From Chiridota heheva (Eukaryota; Echinodermata; Holothuroidea; Apodida; Chiridotidae), in assembly GCA_020152595.1 (NCBI GenBank), contig JAIGNY010000135.1, positions 62,001 through 126,000 of the forward strand: a stretch of 64,000 nt of DNA, given 5' to 3'. A program made the position numbers and the translations under genes. The notes under the pieces were generated by a model. The model was not told the DNA's origin. It ran no database searches and saw only the letters and a program-made list of their open reading frames with translations. The first letter of the stretch is position 1, and every line of letters starts with the position of its first letter. This document shows, piece by piece, positions 45,746 to 57,999 of this stretch.

Positions 45746-46034
45746 CTTCAGGATGACCGACCTTGCTGTATAGTTTATTATATTAATTGTCATTGATTAG
45801 CATCTTCATTAGAAATATTTATTTTTTGAGAACTGTTGATAATTTTTTTTATATATGACTGTTAATCTATCTTTACTTTTATGCATATTCTTTATTAATC
45901 CTTATTTTGTGATTTTTCTTTTATTTAATGTTATGTAATATCAAGTTGTGAATAAACAAATAAATGATATGAAAATTAATTAAATGTGTGTTTTGCGAAG
46001 AAACAAAAACAGGTATAACCATAAATTTCTCTTC

Positions 46035-46410
46035 AATACCATGGTTTTTTCCTGACAAATAGTCAACATTGGAATTGAGTTGGGCCCCCGTTTCGTACAC
46101 ATACTGTTTGAGCATAGGCGGGATTTTGTGTGTGTGTGGGGGGGGTGGTGGCAAGGGGGCATCTAACTTGTCCCACCCCTTCTTTTTTCCAATTGTATAC
46201 TTTTGTATGGTGATATTCTGTATCTTAGCGTGGTTTTGTGATTTGTCCCCTGCCCCTACCCCGTCCTCACACACACACACTTTTAGCGTTTCCACCACTT
46301 TTGGTTGGCAAATCCTGTCTCCTTTGAGATTAGGAAGGCAGGACGAATGTTGGCAATTGACCACCGGGCGAATAGGTAAAAGTCATAAGGAGAGGACGTA
46401 CCGTAAAATG
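46035..46410 (-). mobile_element. dispersed repeat family X, copy B (inverted)
   Basis: Contains gaatgttggcaattgacc and gggcgaataggtaaaagtc at 46345-46385, tgtatcttagcgtggttttg at about 46220, and ctgtttgagcataggcggga at 46103. These are the reverse complements of copy C segments in the expected reverse order. Confidence 0.8.
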
Positions 46411-46929
46411 TGTGGGAGAGGTTGAAAACCTTTCCATAATTGGTGAAAGATTACAAATAAAATACTGTTTTGAAAAGAAACAATGCTGCCATGATATGCT
46501 TGGTTTCAGATGTACATATTGAAGAAAAAACATTGTCAAAAGATTTGACCACAGATTTGACCACGCTGGAATCCTACTTTTTAATTTCTTTTCTTCAGGG
46601 CCCGGCGAATCAGGCTGAATCAAAGCAACTCCTTTTTCATATATCAGTATATCAGTCCCGATATCAGTATATGCATCAGGTGGTCCACTGTTTGAAAGTG
46701 TCATGGCAAATATTAAACAAAATTCACAAAGTTTATCGGAAACTTATCCTTATGATTTATTATTGTTTAAATTAGACAATTGAAACATAATTTGACGAAT
46801 GGCATTGGTGTCAATAATTTTTGTTAATCGTTAGGCAAATCCTTATTTTTCCGGCTCTTGCAGGTAAATATCTTTGGATGGATTAAACCTAGGTCAGCTA
46901 ATGAGAGAGGAGAACACGTAATCTGTTCA
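46411..46929. other. no gene seen
   Basis: AT-rich spacer with no supported frame. Confidence 0.45.
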
Positions 46930-46974
46930 ATTTGTTATCATATGCCCGTCTAGAATTTGTGGGGGTGGAGTCAA

Positions 46975-47300
46975 AAGTGTGTGTGCGTGTAATTTTTTTT
47001 TTTTTTTTTTGGGGGGGTCACAAAATTACGATAAGATGCAAAATAAATCACCATACGACAGTATACATTTTGGAAAAAAGTGGGGATGGGGCAAATGCTC
47101 CTTGCTCCCCAAATCCAGCTTACGCTCAAACCATAGGCTTATGCGTAGAAACCGGGGACCAGGGGACGTCCCCTCATTTTTCCGAAAACTGACAAAAGTT
47201 TCCATTAAAAGAAATAAAAGTACCCTTAAGTACTGTCTCGACCCCCTTCCCCTTGGTTGCCCAAATTCCTTCCGACACTCCTGGCCATGGCCCCTATCCC
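46975..47300 (+). mobile_element. dispersed repeat family X, copy D
   Basis: Matches copy C through tcacaaaattacgataagat, atcaccatacgacagtatac, cgctcaaaccatagg and ttccgaaaactgacaaaagt. It is preceded by a T run and a G run. Confidence 0.75.
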
Positions 47301-48349
47301 TCGGATCCTATCACCACTGTATTATTCTTTCAAACATTGCCATGTTATCAGTATCATGCAAATCGAGGGACGGGACATCGAGGCCCGGTTTGTTTCAATA
47401 TTTTTGCTTGCTCCCACCTGCCGAATATCTTATTCAGAGTTTGTATTTTTTAAATCTTAAATTATTAGCCATTTAATTTCTTCCCAAAAATCCTTCAGAG
47501 AAAACTTATTCCATCATCTCATGGACGTGTTGCGCACATGTCGTTAGAAAGTTCGTCTCAATTTAACTATCACGAAATTTTACTGAACAGTAACATATTT
47601 GTATGTGTAAACACTGATTTACTCGATTCGTCAAGCGCGCAAGAAAATGTAGGCCAAAATAAATTGTAATAATTTGGAACAAAAACATTCAATATTGGTC
47701 ATTTCTTACTGATTCTACCTTCTAAATAACTAGTTTATCTACCTCTGGTCATTTTCATAAGTAAAGGAGAGGTAAATTAATTTAAAATGGAAAGAATGTT
47801 TGTGTAATAAGCCTGGCCCGCTGTCCAGGTCAACTCATAGCGTATGCATACATGTAATAAGATAAGTTTGTTTACGATGCGAATTGCGTCATGAGCTTGG
47901 AAACTTCATCGTGTAATTTAATAAAATTACTCATCAAGTAATGCAACTCGGAAACGAGGGTACGAAATATGATCACCCGACTAAATTCATATTACTGGTC
48001 GGGTGTTTGGGACACATTCTTAATGCGGCCTTAAGATCGTAATGGTTTAAAATGTCCCAAATTTTGTTTAAAACTGGCCTAAATGTGGTAAAAAAATCGT
48101 CGAAATTTGTTTAGAAATCGTCCATTATATCAAGTTGTCAGTGAGGCAAGAATTCACTTTATTCATTACTTAGTTATTTTTCGTTTAACCAGAATTCAGA
48201 TGATGCAGTCATATTTTCGGCCACTTTCTGGCATCAAAAGCTGGATACGCAACTATCCGGGTCCATAGGCAAAGCTCCGGAAACTTTTTGGCTTTTAAAT
48301 AGCTCAAATTGAAGGGGGAATCACATATATTTAATCAATTTCTGTGGTC
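47301..48349. other. no gene seen
   Basis: AT-rich spacer. Between 48045 and 48125 it has a few words of the gcccaaatttg style seen at 17640-18260. Confidence 0.4.
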
Positions 48350-48565
48350 TGAATTTGCATTATGGATATCAAATTCTATAGACAAAATGCGTTTTTATTT
48401 GGTGAGCATCGGATGAGGGCGGGGGATGGGGGACGGGGTGTAGGTTTGGCACAGCACAATGACATACATGCATACATACAAGGGCATATTTTAAAGGAAA
48501 ATTGGAGTACCTTTCCACCGATTGAGGAGTGTATACCCTCGCCCACTCTGGATCCGCCCCTGGTC
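48350..48565 (-). mobile_element. transposon end of the CAGGGGCGGATCCAG type
   Basis: The reverse complement begins accaggggcggatccagagt and becomes G/C-skewed. A similar gggcggatccagaaagttg occurs at 59550. Element boundaries are not resolved. Confidence 0.4.
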
Positions 48566-48983
48566 ATTTATCTTTACTCGAATCATGATCTAAAATCTAA
48601 TTCGGAAATCTTGACTGCATATTTCGAAAAGCAAAACAAAAATAATACTAAATAAAAACAGAAAAAGAGTCTTCAGCCCTACTCCTCATCCTCATGCCCT
48701 GTGCCGGATCCTACAAAATACATAACTTGTACTACAAATATTATTAAATATGTGAAAGCCATGTTGCATATAATTTGGGCATTTTGAAATAAAATCGGAT
48801 GAAAAAACATAGTTGACACCTCCCCCTCCCCCTTCCTTTCTGCCCCCCTCCCCAATATGCCAACGCTCGTGACCCCTCTGGGTGTAACACAAATATGCCT
48901 GACTAAAATTTGCATTTGCCCGACCTATCTGTAAGCAATATACATGTGTCTACAGAAACACAATGTAGAATCATCCCCCACCA
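48566..48983. other. no gene seen
   Basis: Contains a C-rich stretch at 48820-48855 and no supported frame. Confidence 0.4.
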
Positions 48984-50060
48984 GTGACGTCGCCATAGAT
49001 TTTGACTTGGGGACAATACTAAAGTACCAAATGCGGCCCTACGGAACAGCATGTGTCTACTGAAGGGAGTCCAAAGCCGAAGCCTTGGTAGGGGTCAAGG
49101 GTTTTTTGTGAAGCTCTTAAAAATTTTCAGTGCTTTTAATGCTCCAAAATAGCTGAAAAACTTGAGGTCACCAGAAGGTTCAAAAATTTAAAGCGACTTT
49201 TTGCGCAACTCGAATATGGCGAAGGGAAAATCGCATCAAATCTGTGAATAAAAACTTATTTTGAGTAGTGGCTTCTGGAGGGGTAGAGGGGGGGGGGGGG
49301 GTATGTAGGAACCATGAGAGCAAGGAAGCGACTGCCCCTTGTAGGCGGCAGCAAGTGCCCTTTTGAAATTTGAGGCGGACTGGGGCGGGAGGTGCCCTTT
49401 TGAAAGTTATATGAAATTATAGGTCATTTTTTAAGCTTGAAAACAAATAGAAATCTACTCACTCACAAATACTGCATAGTACATAGAAGATGTAACATAC
49501 ATTTAGTATTTATTTGACATAATCAAAGCTTGTCATTTACCAGGGGTCCGGAACTGAGGGCCGTGGTAGAAGGGGGTCATAGTTCTTAATAATTTTTGAA
49601 GCAATAATTTACAAAAGTAAGCCTTTTAACTACGGTATTTGCCCAATGGGCAATTGCCAGCATTGGTCCTAGCTCCCGAATCTCAAACCCATTTTCCTGC
49701 TGAAAGTTGGGGAAAATGTTAAAATGGGTGGGGAAAAATCACAAAATCACGCTAAGATACGAAAAGATATCACCATACAAAAGTATGCATTTGAAAACAA
49801 AAACGTGTGTGTGTGAGAAGGGGGGAGGGGGGAGAGGTGGGGAGTGCCACTTAGTCTCCCAGATTTCCGCCTATGCTCAAATCATATAGGCATATGTGTA
49901 TACCTCCACTTTTTCGAAAACGTTTTCAAAAGTGCCCCTTTTTGGAATTGAAAAGTGTTCCTAAATTGCTGTGCCCTAACTTGATTTTCTGCCCCCTCCC
50001 TTTGTCTGAGTCCCTTTCGACACCGGACACCGCGGTGGGGAAAGGAGGGAGGGGGGGGGG
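48984..50060 (+). mobile_element. dispersed repeat family X, copy C (longest)
   Basis: A CAGTGACGTCGCCATAG end at about 48983 may be its left terminus. Modules shared with copy A span 49330-49700, and modules shared with copies B, D and E span 49735-50000. It includes a GT/G-rich run at 49805-49845 and G runs at 49290 and 50050. No coding capacity. Confidence 0.7.
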
Positions 50061-50124
50061 GTTACACAGTGGCTGACATAAGAAGATGGAACTGAATCGG
50101 AAATGTTTCAAGGATTATAAAAGG

Positions 50125-50345
50125 ACCATGATCACGCTATAGCTTTGCATGGGGTGGAAACCAGAATGGCACAGGGAGCTGCAGGAAGGCCTAAGATGAC
50201 ATGGAGGAGAATGGTTGTGAACAGGAGAGAGACAGAGCAGGGTGGAGATCGTGGTCAGATGTGAGAAGGTGAGCAGATGAAAGAAGTGAATGGAGAGTTG
50301 TTGTCCTGACCTTATGCGCCTCCTGGCATGGAGAGAATTAAGGTT
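50125..50345 (+). mobile_element. LINE ORF2 C-terminal end
   Basis: One frame reads ERDRAGWRSWSDVRR, a stop, then ADERSEWRVVVLTLCASWHGEN and a stop. This is the terminal motif of a common LINE polymerase family (DRxRWRxxVxALCATxHGEN). The preceding frame gives RPKMTWRRMV. Confidence 0.65.
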
Positions 50346-51185
50346 AAAGTTAGGTAATTTGAAAACTACAAACACTCATTTCAAAGTTGAAATACGCTCG
50401 TATACCTTATTTGTATGTACTCTTTGATACGCGGTAAAAGAGAACAATTATGCAGCTGTCCACATACCTGTTGGAAGTTTTGGTTTTCCAATTTGTGATA
50501 CATTTTGATTGGTGCATACTGTAGTTTTTTCTCATTCGAAGATGTTTCTGTGCATTTCTACCTCAGTTGATATACACTGTAGTACTATCATGAGGCTTGG
50601 TAGCAGTCTACAATGTTCCAAATGGCACAGTGACGTGGGAAAAGAATTGTCTGATCCTACTCTGAAAGTTAGATATTTATTTAAGTATCTTAGTTCTTGC
50701 ACTTCTATGTTTGGATTCTATCGAAAGTTATATTAAAAATACACTTTCGTTATTTAGTTGAAATCTCCATGCATATACCAATATAGATCATCAAAGCGTG
50801 GGTTTCTTAATGTGTATTCTTCACACAGCTTTACCCTACAGCACTTTACAATGAAAATGATTTTAATCATCGCTTTGAGAATAAATCCACAAACAACGTT
50901 TATTAAACCAGCATAAAACTATACCTCGAATAATATCATGGCAGGAAGTAATTTCCCTTTGGTCGCCTTAAATCATTTAAAGCGACCTCAGGAAAATTAG
51001 AATTACATGGTGTTGAATGATATTTATCTAATTGGTAAATTGATATTAAAAAAAAACCAAGAGTTACTATCAAATTGAATTTCTATTTATTACGGGTAGG
51101 TAACAAGATTAATAAAAAGCAAACATCTTTACCTAACAAACTGTGATGCGAAATATTTTAAGATTTGTGTATTTATGAGGCATAT
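50346..51185. other. no gene seen
   Basis: AT-rich spacer. The frame at 50509-50736 has no supporting motif. Confidence 0.45.
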
Positions 51186-52552
51186 GAATATCATCATATT
51201 CGTAGACAAAATAGGAATATCACCATAAGGGTAGACAAAATACGAATATCACCATACGGGTAGACAAAATATGAATATCACCATACGGGAAGACAAAATA
51301 TGAATATCACCATAAGAGTAGACAAAATATGAATATCACCATACGGGTAGACAAAATATGAATATCACCAAACGGGTAGACAAAATATGAATATCACCAT
51401 AAGAGTAGACAAAATATGAATATCACCATACGGGTAGACAAAATACGAATATCACCATACGGGGAGACAAAATATGAATATCACCATAAGGGTAGACAAA
51501 ATACGAATATCACCATAGGAGTAGGCAAAATATGAATATCACCATACGAGTAGGCAAAATATGAATATCACCATAAGGGTAGACAAAATATGAATATCAC
51601 CATAGAGATAGACAAAATATGAATATCACCATACGAGTAGGAAAAATATGAATATCACCATAAGAGTAGACAAAATATGAATATCACTATACGGGTAAAC
51701 AAAATATGAATGTCACAATACGGGTAGACAAATTAGGAATATCACCATACGGGTAGACAAAATATGAATGTCACCATACGGGTAGACAAAATATGAATAT
51801 CACTATACAAGGTAGACAAAATATGAATATCACCATACGGGTAGAAAAATAGGAATGTCACCATACGGGTAGACAAAATATGAATATCACCATACGGGTA
51901 GACAAAATATGAATATCACCATACGTGTAGAAAAAATAGGAATATCACCATACGGGTAGACAAAATATGAATATCACCATACGAGTAGACAAAATATGAA
52001 TATCACCATACGGGTAGACAAAATATGAATATCACCATACGGGTAGACAAAATAGGAATATCACCATACGGGAAGACAAAATATGAATATCACCATAAGA
52101 GTAGACAAAATATGAATATCACCATACGCGTAGACAAAATAGGAATATCACCATACGTGTAGACAAAATAGGAATATCACCATACGGTTAGACAAAATAT
52201 GAATATCACCATACGGGTAGACAAAATAGGAATATCACCTTATACGGGTAGACAAAGTATGAATATCACCATACGGGTAGACAAAATATGAATATCACCA
52301 TAAGGGTAGACAAAATAGGAATATCACTAAACAGTGGACAAAATATAAATATCACCATACGGGTAGACAAAATATGAATATCACCCTACGGGTAGACAAA
52401 ATATGAATATCACCATACGGGTAGACAAAATATGAATATCACCATACGGGTAGACAAAATATGAATATCACCCTACGGGTAGACAAAATATGAATATCAC
52501 CAAACGGTAGAAAAAATATGAATATCACCATACGGGTAGACAAAATATAAAC
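51186..52552. repeat. 29-bp minisatellite, about 47 copies
   Basis: Units of gaatatcaccatacgggtag followed by acaaaatat, with frequent single-base variants (cgggtag, agagtag, cgagtag, cgtgtag). Some variants recur in adjacent copies, indicating local duplications. Confidence 0.97.
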
Positions 52553-54087
52553 ATTTTGGAAGCTTTGATATGATAAGAAACCATATGGACATATTACTCT
52601 GGTGCTTCCTCTTCGTTGAAGCTGATTCTTTCTCATAATCTTATCTATCAACACTATATCATATCACCATTTAATATAGAGAAGACAAACATATTATATA
52701 TGCAAACTAACACTAAAGCATTAGTATTATATACACTGGGCATAGGATTTTGGCACGAGTGGAATGACCAGACTTTCGGGATAACATTTGCGATGATAAA
52801 ACATTAATCTTTTTTATGAAGTTTCCGCGTTTGATTGTTTAAAATGCATGAAAAACAACGAAAAATACTGGAAAACGAGAACAGTTTACATGTAGTTTAT
52901 CACTTTGTTAAAGCATTCACCTGTTCTAAAAATGGAATAAACCAAATAATCAAGGTCGTGTATTACCGAGATTTAATGGTGTCATGACATGCCGATACTC
53001 AATGCAAAATGTATGATTAATTGTATTAACGCAGTGAGGTGCTTACAGTGTGGCAACACCCCGAGGCTACTGTGAAAATCCAATTTCGTTCTAAAACAGA
53101 CGAGATAAAATGTATATGCTAGAAAATATGTTTTCATATTTTTTTTAAATATTTGTATTTATATATTCTTTAACGGATGATTGATAGGCCTATCTCAATT
53201 CAAAGTAGTCACTCTTGATACGGTGACTTTATTTAGGTTGTTTGGCAACCTCTGTATTTTAATAACGGCAGTAATAATTTAAACATTCATCTTTTTATCT
53301 AACACATCATTAATTTTGTCTAAACTGTAATCGTTGTCAGATAGCCTTTTTTAATTAAGCCGAAAAGTAATGGACATGAATTAACCCAGTGATCCGGTGC
53401 GCTTTTCACACATGTGGATTTTGTGATAGAAAACAGGACATCTGTTCAATAATTTCGTAATAGCTACAGGGCCTTTATTACGAAGAAAGTAACTGTTTTA
53501 GACCAAAGAGCTTCTACATGAACATTTCTAAGTAAGCTTATTTTTCTTAATGTTTCTCCTTTGATTCGTAAGTTAGTTATATAGTTCATCACTCTTCGTT
53601 TGTTATCAGTGTTTCTTCAACGCAAAAATTATCATTTGCTTTTTAGAATGTATCGAACAGTCGAACTGGAATTGCAGCTTTGCAGTAAAAAGTTGAAATG
53701 AAATATAGGCCTATAAATGTTTCATATTTAGGAACAGTTGTCGTATGATTACACAGATTTTCGTTAATATGTCATACAAATTAGTCACACCCCTATCGTT
53801 TAGAAACATGATGCCATTCGACTTGCATGAAAGTTTGTTTTAATGTGCACAAAAAGGTTATATTTATCCTAATAAGTTTATGAATCAATGAATGGAGAAA
53901 ATGTGAGACAATCGTCCAACTGTTTTCCGAAAAATTAAAATGTTGGAAAACATGTCTGAAATTAGCCAGATCTTCGTATGGATTAATAGCTTATATATAG
54001 GTTTTCCCAAATAGCAGCCGACTGTAAAGGCCATCCCTGTTTATCGTGATTAGAGAGAGAGAGAGAAAGTTGAACACACAATTACAA
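52553..54087. other. no gene seen
   Basis: About 1.5 kb of AT-rich sequence with no supported coding frame or repeat. Confidence 0.45.
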
Positions 54088-54211
54088 TGACGTGGTCGTC
54101 GCCTGCGTATTCGGTTATGATAGTACAAATGCTATCACGAAACGCTTAATACGACCCGGACGAGAACACAGGTACGACGTACGGATAGACATAACATCGA
54201 CAACCAAGTCA

Positions 54212-54330
54212 ATGTCCACGGCCTTTGATAACCAGTTGTGGTGCACTGGCGTGTCTACCCACCCCAGGATTGAACCCGGGGCCTCGTGGTCTGTAGACAG
54301 GTATGATAACCGCTACACCACAGTAGGTAG
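54212..54330 (-). mobile_element. tRNA-derived SINE (duplication copy 1)
   Basis: On the minus strand: tgtggtgtagcggttatcat (A box), then cccgggttcaatcctggggt with an intact B box, then ccagtgcaccacaactggtt and a body cut short. It shares the body with the SINE at 34575. Confidence 0.75.
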
Positions 54331-54739
54331 ATAAAAATGTGTGCGACGTACATTTTATTCCAAAGCGATCCTGGCAGTCTAGTTGGCCTATCAATGCAAG
54401 TGCACAATTTACCACTGTGTTTCGACCAATCAAAACACGTAAATTGAAATCTATTTACCTACACGTCGTACAGACGATAAATGGCCTTTAACATAGATGA
54501 AATGAAATTGATCAAATAGTGAGTTGCAATGCTCAATTCACAGGCAGTCGTCGATGACAAAGTAATGGTGTATCTATTTGTGAGACTCTCATACAGTCCG
54601 GGACTACAGAAACCTTTAGAATCAGTTACAACCTTCAAATTAGGGATTTTTTACATGAATTACCCGTTTTTCACACATGTTGGATTTTGTTTCTGCTTAT
54701 TAGAAAACAATTATCTTAAATAACACTTAATATTCCAAT

Positions 54740-54984
54740 CAGTGACGCAAAAATAGGGTGGGAAGGGTAGGTAAACCCACGGGCCCGAGCAAGTAAACCC
54801 ACGGGCCCGAGCAAGTAAACCCACGGGCCCGAGCAAGTAAACCCACGGGCCCGAGCAAGTAAACCCACGGGCCCGAGCAAAAAACGTGATTTGGGAGCCC
54901 CGAGCAATGACACTGCGATACGTTTGTTATGGGGCCCAAACGTTATATTCCCCACGGACCCCCAGACCTATAGTTGCGCCACTG
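54740..54984. mobile_element. hAT-like MITE (duplication copy 1)
   Basis: It starts cagtgacgcaaaaatagggt and ends tatagttgcgccactg, giving imperfect CAGTGRCGCAA inverted repeats. The left flank is attccaat. The right flank is the start of unit 2 rather than a target duplication. Confidence 0.8.
54767..54880. repeat. 22-bp VNTR inside the MITE, 5 copies
   Basis: Units of taaacccacgggcccgagca. The copy in unit 2 (55660-55705) has only two. Confidence 0.95.
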
Positions 54985-55106
54985 ACGTGTCGTCGCCTGC
55001 GTATTCGGTTATGATAGTACAAATGCTATCACGAAACGCTTAATACGACCCGGACGAGAACACAGGTACGACGTACGGACAGACATAACATCGACAACCA
55101 AGTCAA

Positions 55107-55225
55107 TGTCCACGGCCTTTGATAACCAGTTGTGGTGCACTGGTGTGTCTATCCACCCCAGGATTGAGCCCGGGGCCTCGTGGTCTGTAGACAGGTATGA
55201 TAACCGCTACACCACAGTAGGTAGA
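55107..55225 (-). mobile_element. tRNA-derived SINE (duplication copy 2)
   Basis: As copy 1, but the B box reads ggctcaatcc, a change at a conserved position. Confidence 0.75.
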
Positions 55226-55631
55226 TACAAATGTGTGCGACGTACATTTTATTCCAAAGCGATCCTGGCAGTCCAGTTGGCCTATCAATGCAAGTGCACA
55301 TTTTACCACTGTTTCGACCAATCAAAACACGTGAATTGAAATCTATTTACCTACACGTCGTACAGATGATAAATGGCCTTTAACATAGATGAAATGAAAT
55401 TGATCAAATAGTGAGTTGCAATGCTCAATTCACAGGCAGTCGTCGATGACAAAGTGATGGTGTATCTATTTGTGAGACTCTCATACAGTCCGGGATTACA
55501 GAAACCTTCATAATCAGTTACAACCTTCAAATTAGAGATTTTTTACATGAATTACCCGTTTTTCACACATGTTGGATTTTGTTTCTGCTTATTAGAAAAC
55601 AATTATCTTAAATAACACTTAATATTCCAAT

Positions 55632-55810
55632 CAGTGACGCAAAAATAGGGTGGGAAGGGTAGGTAAACCCACGGGCCCGAGCAGGTAAACCCACGGGCCC
55701 GAGCAAAAAGCGTGATTTGGGAGCCCCGAGCAATGACACTGCGATACGTTTGTTATGGGGCCCCAACGTTAAATTACCCACGGACCCCCAGACCTATAGT
55801 TGCGCCACTG
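55632..55810. mobile_element. hAT-like MITE (duplication copy 2)
   Basis: Same ends as copy 1. It is flanked by attccaat (55624-55631) and actccaat (55811-55818), an 8-bp target duplication with one change, as expected for hAT-type insertion. Confidence 0.85.
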
Positions 55811-55818
55811 ACTCCAAT

Positions 55819-57505
55819 GGAGGTATGTCGTAATGCTAAAAACGCAAACAAATTATTATCTTATTATGCACACATTCAGGCACGTTAGTATAGACCATTT
55901 TGATTGGGGAGAGGTTGGCTGTTAAATATATGATTTACCGACGGCCTCAAATAAGCATCCCATGCTTTAAAAAAACGGCCTCCTTGCAAAAAGTTTTAGT
56001 TTTTGGAACCTTTTAGTTCTAAGTAACTCTTAGAAATAATCCTTAAATTTTCTCTATTTTCTAGCATGACATATTATATGCTGAGCTGTTTTCGAAAAAA
56101 ATAGATTTTTTTAAATATGTTATAGATCCATATAACAAGGAATTATTTTGTTCTGCAAGGTAGAATGGTCACGTTTTTAGTATCAAATTGTTTGTAAATA
56201 TTCTCTTCTGCAATATTTCATTATGAGATCATAATGTCAATTGTTGTTATCCATCTGTCTCCCTATTGCAGTATTGTTGATGTTTGGTTCGTATCTGAGC
56301 GACAATTTCATCCTAGGTGAAGTGATTTTGTAGAAAGAGTACATAACGTTTGATTAGGAGAAAAGCCTCACGGATTGTGTTTTCTGTAAATACTGCGGCT
56401 GTCTTCAACACTATACCATTAATTATATATTTTATTAATGATTGAAAAGTTCGTTACCGTGACAGTTTCACCAATAGCGAATATCATATCTATTTCATCT
56501 GTTTATTGTGACTTGATTAGAGGTTTCTTAATATTAATCATTCATTTTCCTGCAAAGCAAAAGAGCATAAAATGAACAAATTTGTGAGAAATACAGATAA
56601 TCTTACACGAAAGTTCTTAATTGCTACAATTTTAAAAGTTATAAAAACAAAGTATAGCTATTGCAGAAAAACTCCATGAAAATCAAGTTACCTTGGACAG
56701 TTGGAGGTAAGTTGGTCGAGCAGAAAAAGGTTATGAAAGTTTATGGATGAATTCATTGAACAAATCAACCAATCACTGGCAACCAATCACTGGCATTTGT
56801 AGAGCGTCAAAATCGAATCAGGTGCCGGACGTTTTGTTAATGACATAGAATTAACGACATTTTAAATAGATAAGAAAATATAGAAATATGATAAGAAACG
56901 CAGAAGCTGTACGCGGCTTCTCGTAAGTATGTAGCACATTATGATAAAATATATGATAATCTGATAATGGGATCATATATTTAAAATTATTACTTCCGCG
57001 TAATCCATTAAAATACGATCTTCAAACAAATTCTAAAATCCAGTCTGCATTTCAATACCCTTTGCAAACAGTAATGAGCATAAAGGCATACTATACTAAA
57101 AATGCAACAGTATTCGTTGCCCGACTGTGGTATTTCATATTTCTGTAAAGTATTCTCATAAAATACATCTTTAAGCATGAGCCACATAAGCTCATGTCCA
57201 GGGCTCCTACAAGTAAACAAGCTTCCTCCTGTGGGGTCCGGACCACTGTTCAAAACTGGAAATGTGTATAGGGTCGCCCAACACTATGATAAAAACATAA
57301 TGATTGCTTCTTGTTTTGGTGAAAAATCAAACTTCCTCACTAGGTGTGATTTTTCTTCCTTATTGCCGCTGTCACATTTTGTATCATTATTTACCGGTGC
57401 TTTATCATTATCATTGTCTTTTGATAGGGTTGTCTTGCATTTTTCCTGTAGTTATGCTATGAAATTATGCTATGCGGTGGCGGGTAACACTGGAGCCAGA
57501 AGCTC
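55819..57505. other. no gene seen
   Basis: AT-rich. A short direct repeat (aaccaatcactggc, twice) lies at 56767-56795. The frame at 57177-57638 runs into the following tandem array and has no independent support. Confidence 0.45.
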
Positions 57506-57509
57506 TTCG

Positions 57510-57985
57510 GCGGTTGCTAAAATGGGCCATTTTTCTGATCACCTTCTCCGATGTGGATGCCTCTTTCATAGACCTCGACGGTTGCTAAAATGGGCCCTTT
57601 TTTATCGCCTTCCCCGATTTGGCTGCCCCTTTCATTGACCTCGTCGATTGCTCAGACAAGGCCTCTTTTCTGATCGCTTTCCCCGACGTTGGTTCCCCTC
57701 TCACGGACCTCAGCAATTGCTTAGATAGGGCCCCTTTTCTGATATCCTTCCCTGATAAGGGGCTGTTTTCGTGGACCTCGTCGGTTGCTAAGATGGGGCC
57801 CCTTTGTGATTGCTTTCCCCGATGTGAGGTCCCCTTTCACGGACCTCAGCAATTGCTTAGATAGGGCCCCTTTCCTGATAGCCCTTCCCCGATATGTGTG
57901 CCCCTTTCATTGACCTCGGCTGTTGCTTTTCTTATCGTCTTCTCCGATGTTGGGCCCTTTTTACGGGCCTCGTCCGTTTCTAAGA
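57510..57985. repeat. degenerate tandem repeat of about 67 bp, about 7 copies
   Basis: GC-richer than its surroundings. Units contain gttgctaaaatgggcccttt, ctgatcgctttccccgatgt and cccctttcatggacctc-like segments. Confidence 0.9.
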
Positions 57986-57999
57986 GCTAATTTTTAAAT

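Larger units (their letters stand above)
42105..45775 (-). mobile_element. near-complete CR1-like LINE, 5'-truncated in ORF1
   Basis: On the minus strand the order is the ORF1 C-terminus (45745-45525), ORF2 with endonuclease and reverse transcriptase (45421 to about 42560), a 3' UTR of about 450 bp and a short terminal repeat (aaataaagc units, 42140-42105). This is the architecture of CR1-type LINEs, which end in short tandem repeats instead of poly(A). Confidence 0.85.
54088..54982. repeat. tandem segmental duplication, unit 1 (895 bp)
   Basis: Nearly identical to 54983-55812, with a handful of substitutions and small indels. Includes a SINE (54212-54330) and a MITE (54740-54984). Confidence 0.97.
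54983..55812. repeat. tandem segmental duplication, unit 2 (about 830 bp)
   Basis: Begins at tgacgtgtcgtcgcctgcgt, matching 54088. It is mainly shorter than unit 1 because the internal 22-bp VNTR has 2 copies in place of 5, a 66-bp difference. Confidence 0.97.

Noticed and set aside
51186-52552. CRISPR-like array
   Set aside because: The 29-bp units are contiguous with no spacers, in a eukaryotic sequence; it is a minisatellite.
54255-54330. Functional tRNA gene on the minus strand
   Set aside because: A and B boxes are good, but the acceptor stem does not pair, the body continues as a SINE, and it is duplicated with its flanks.
57177-57864. Protein-coding frames of 153 and 81 residues
   Set aside because: They overlap the 67-bp tandem array and change frame with it.
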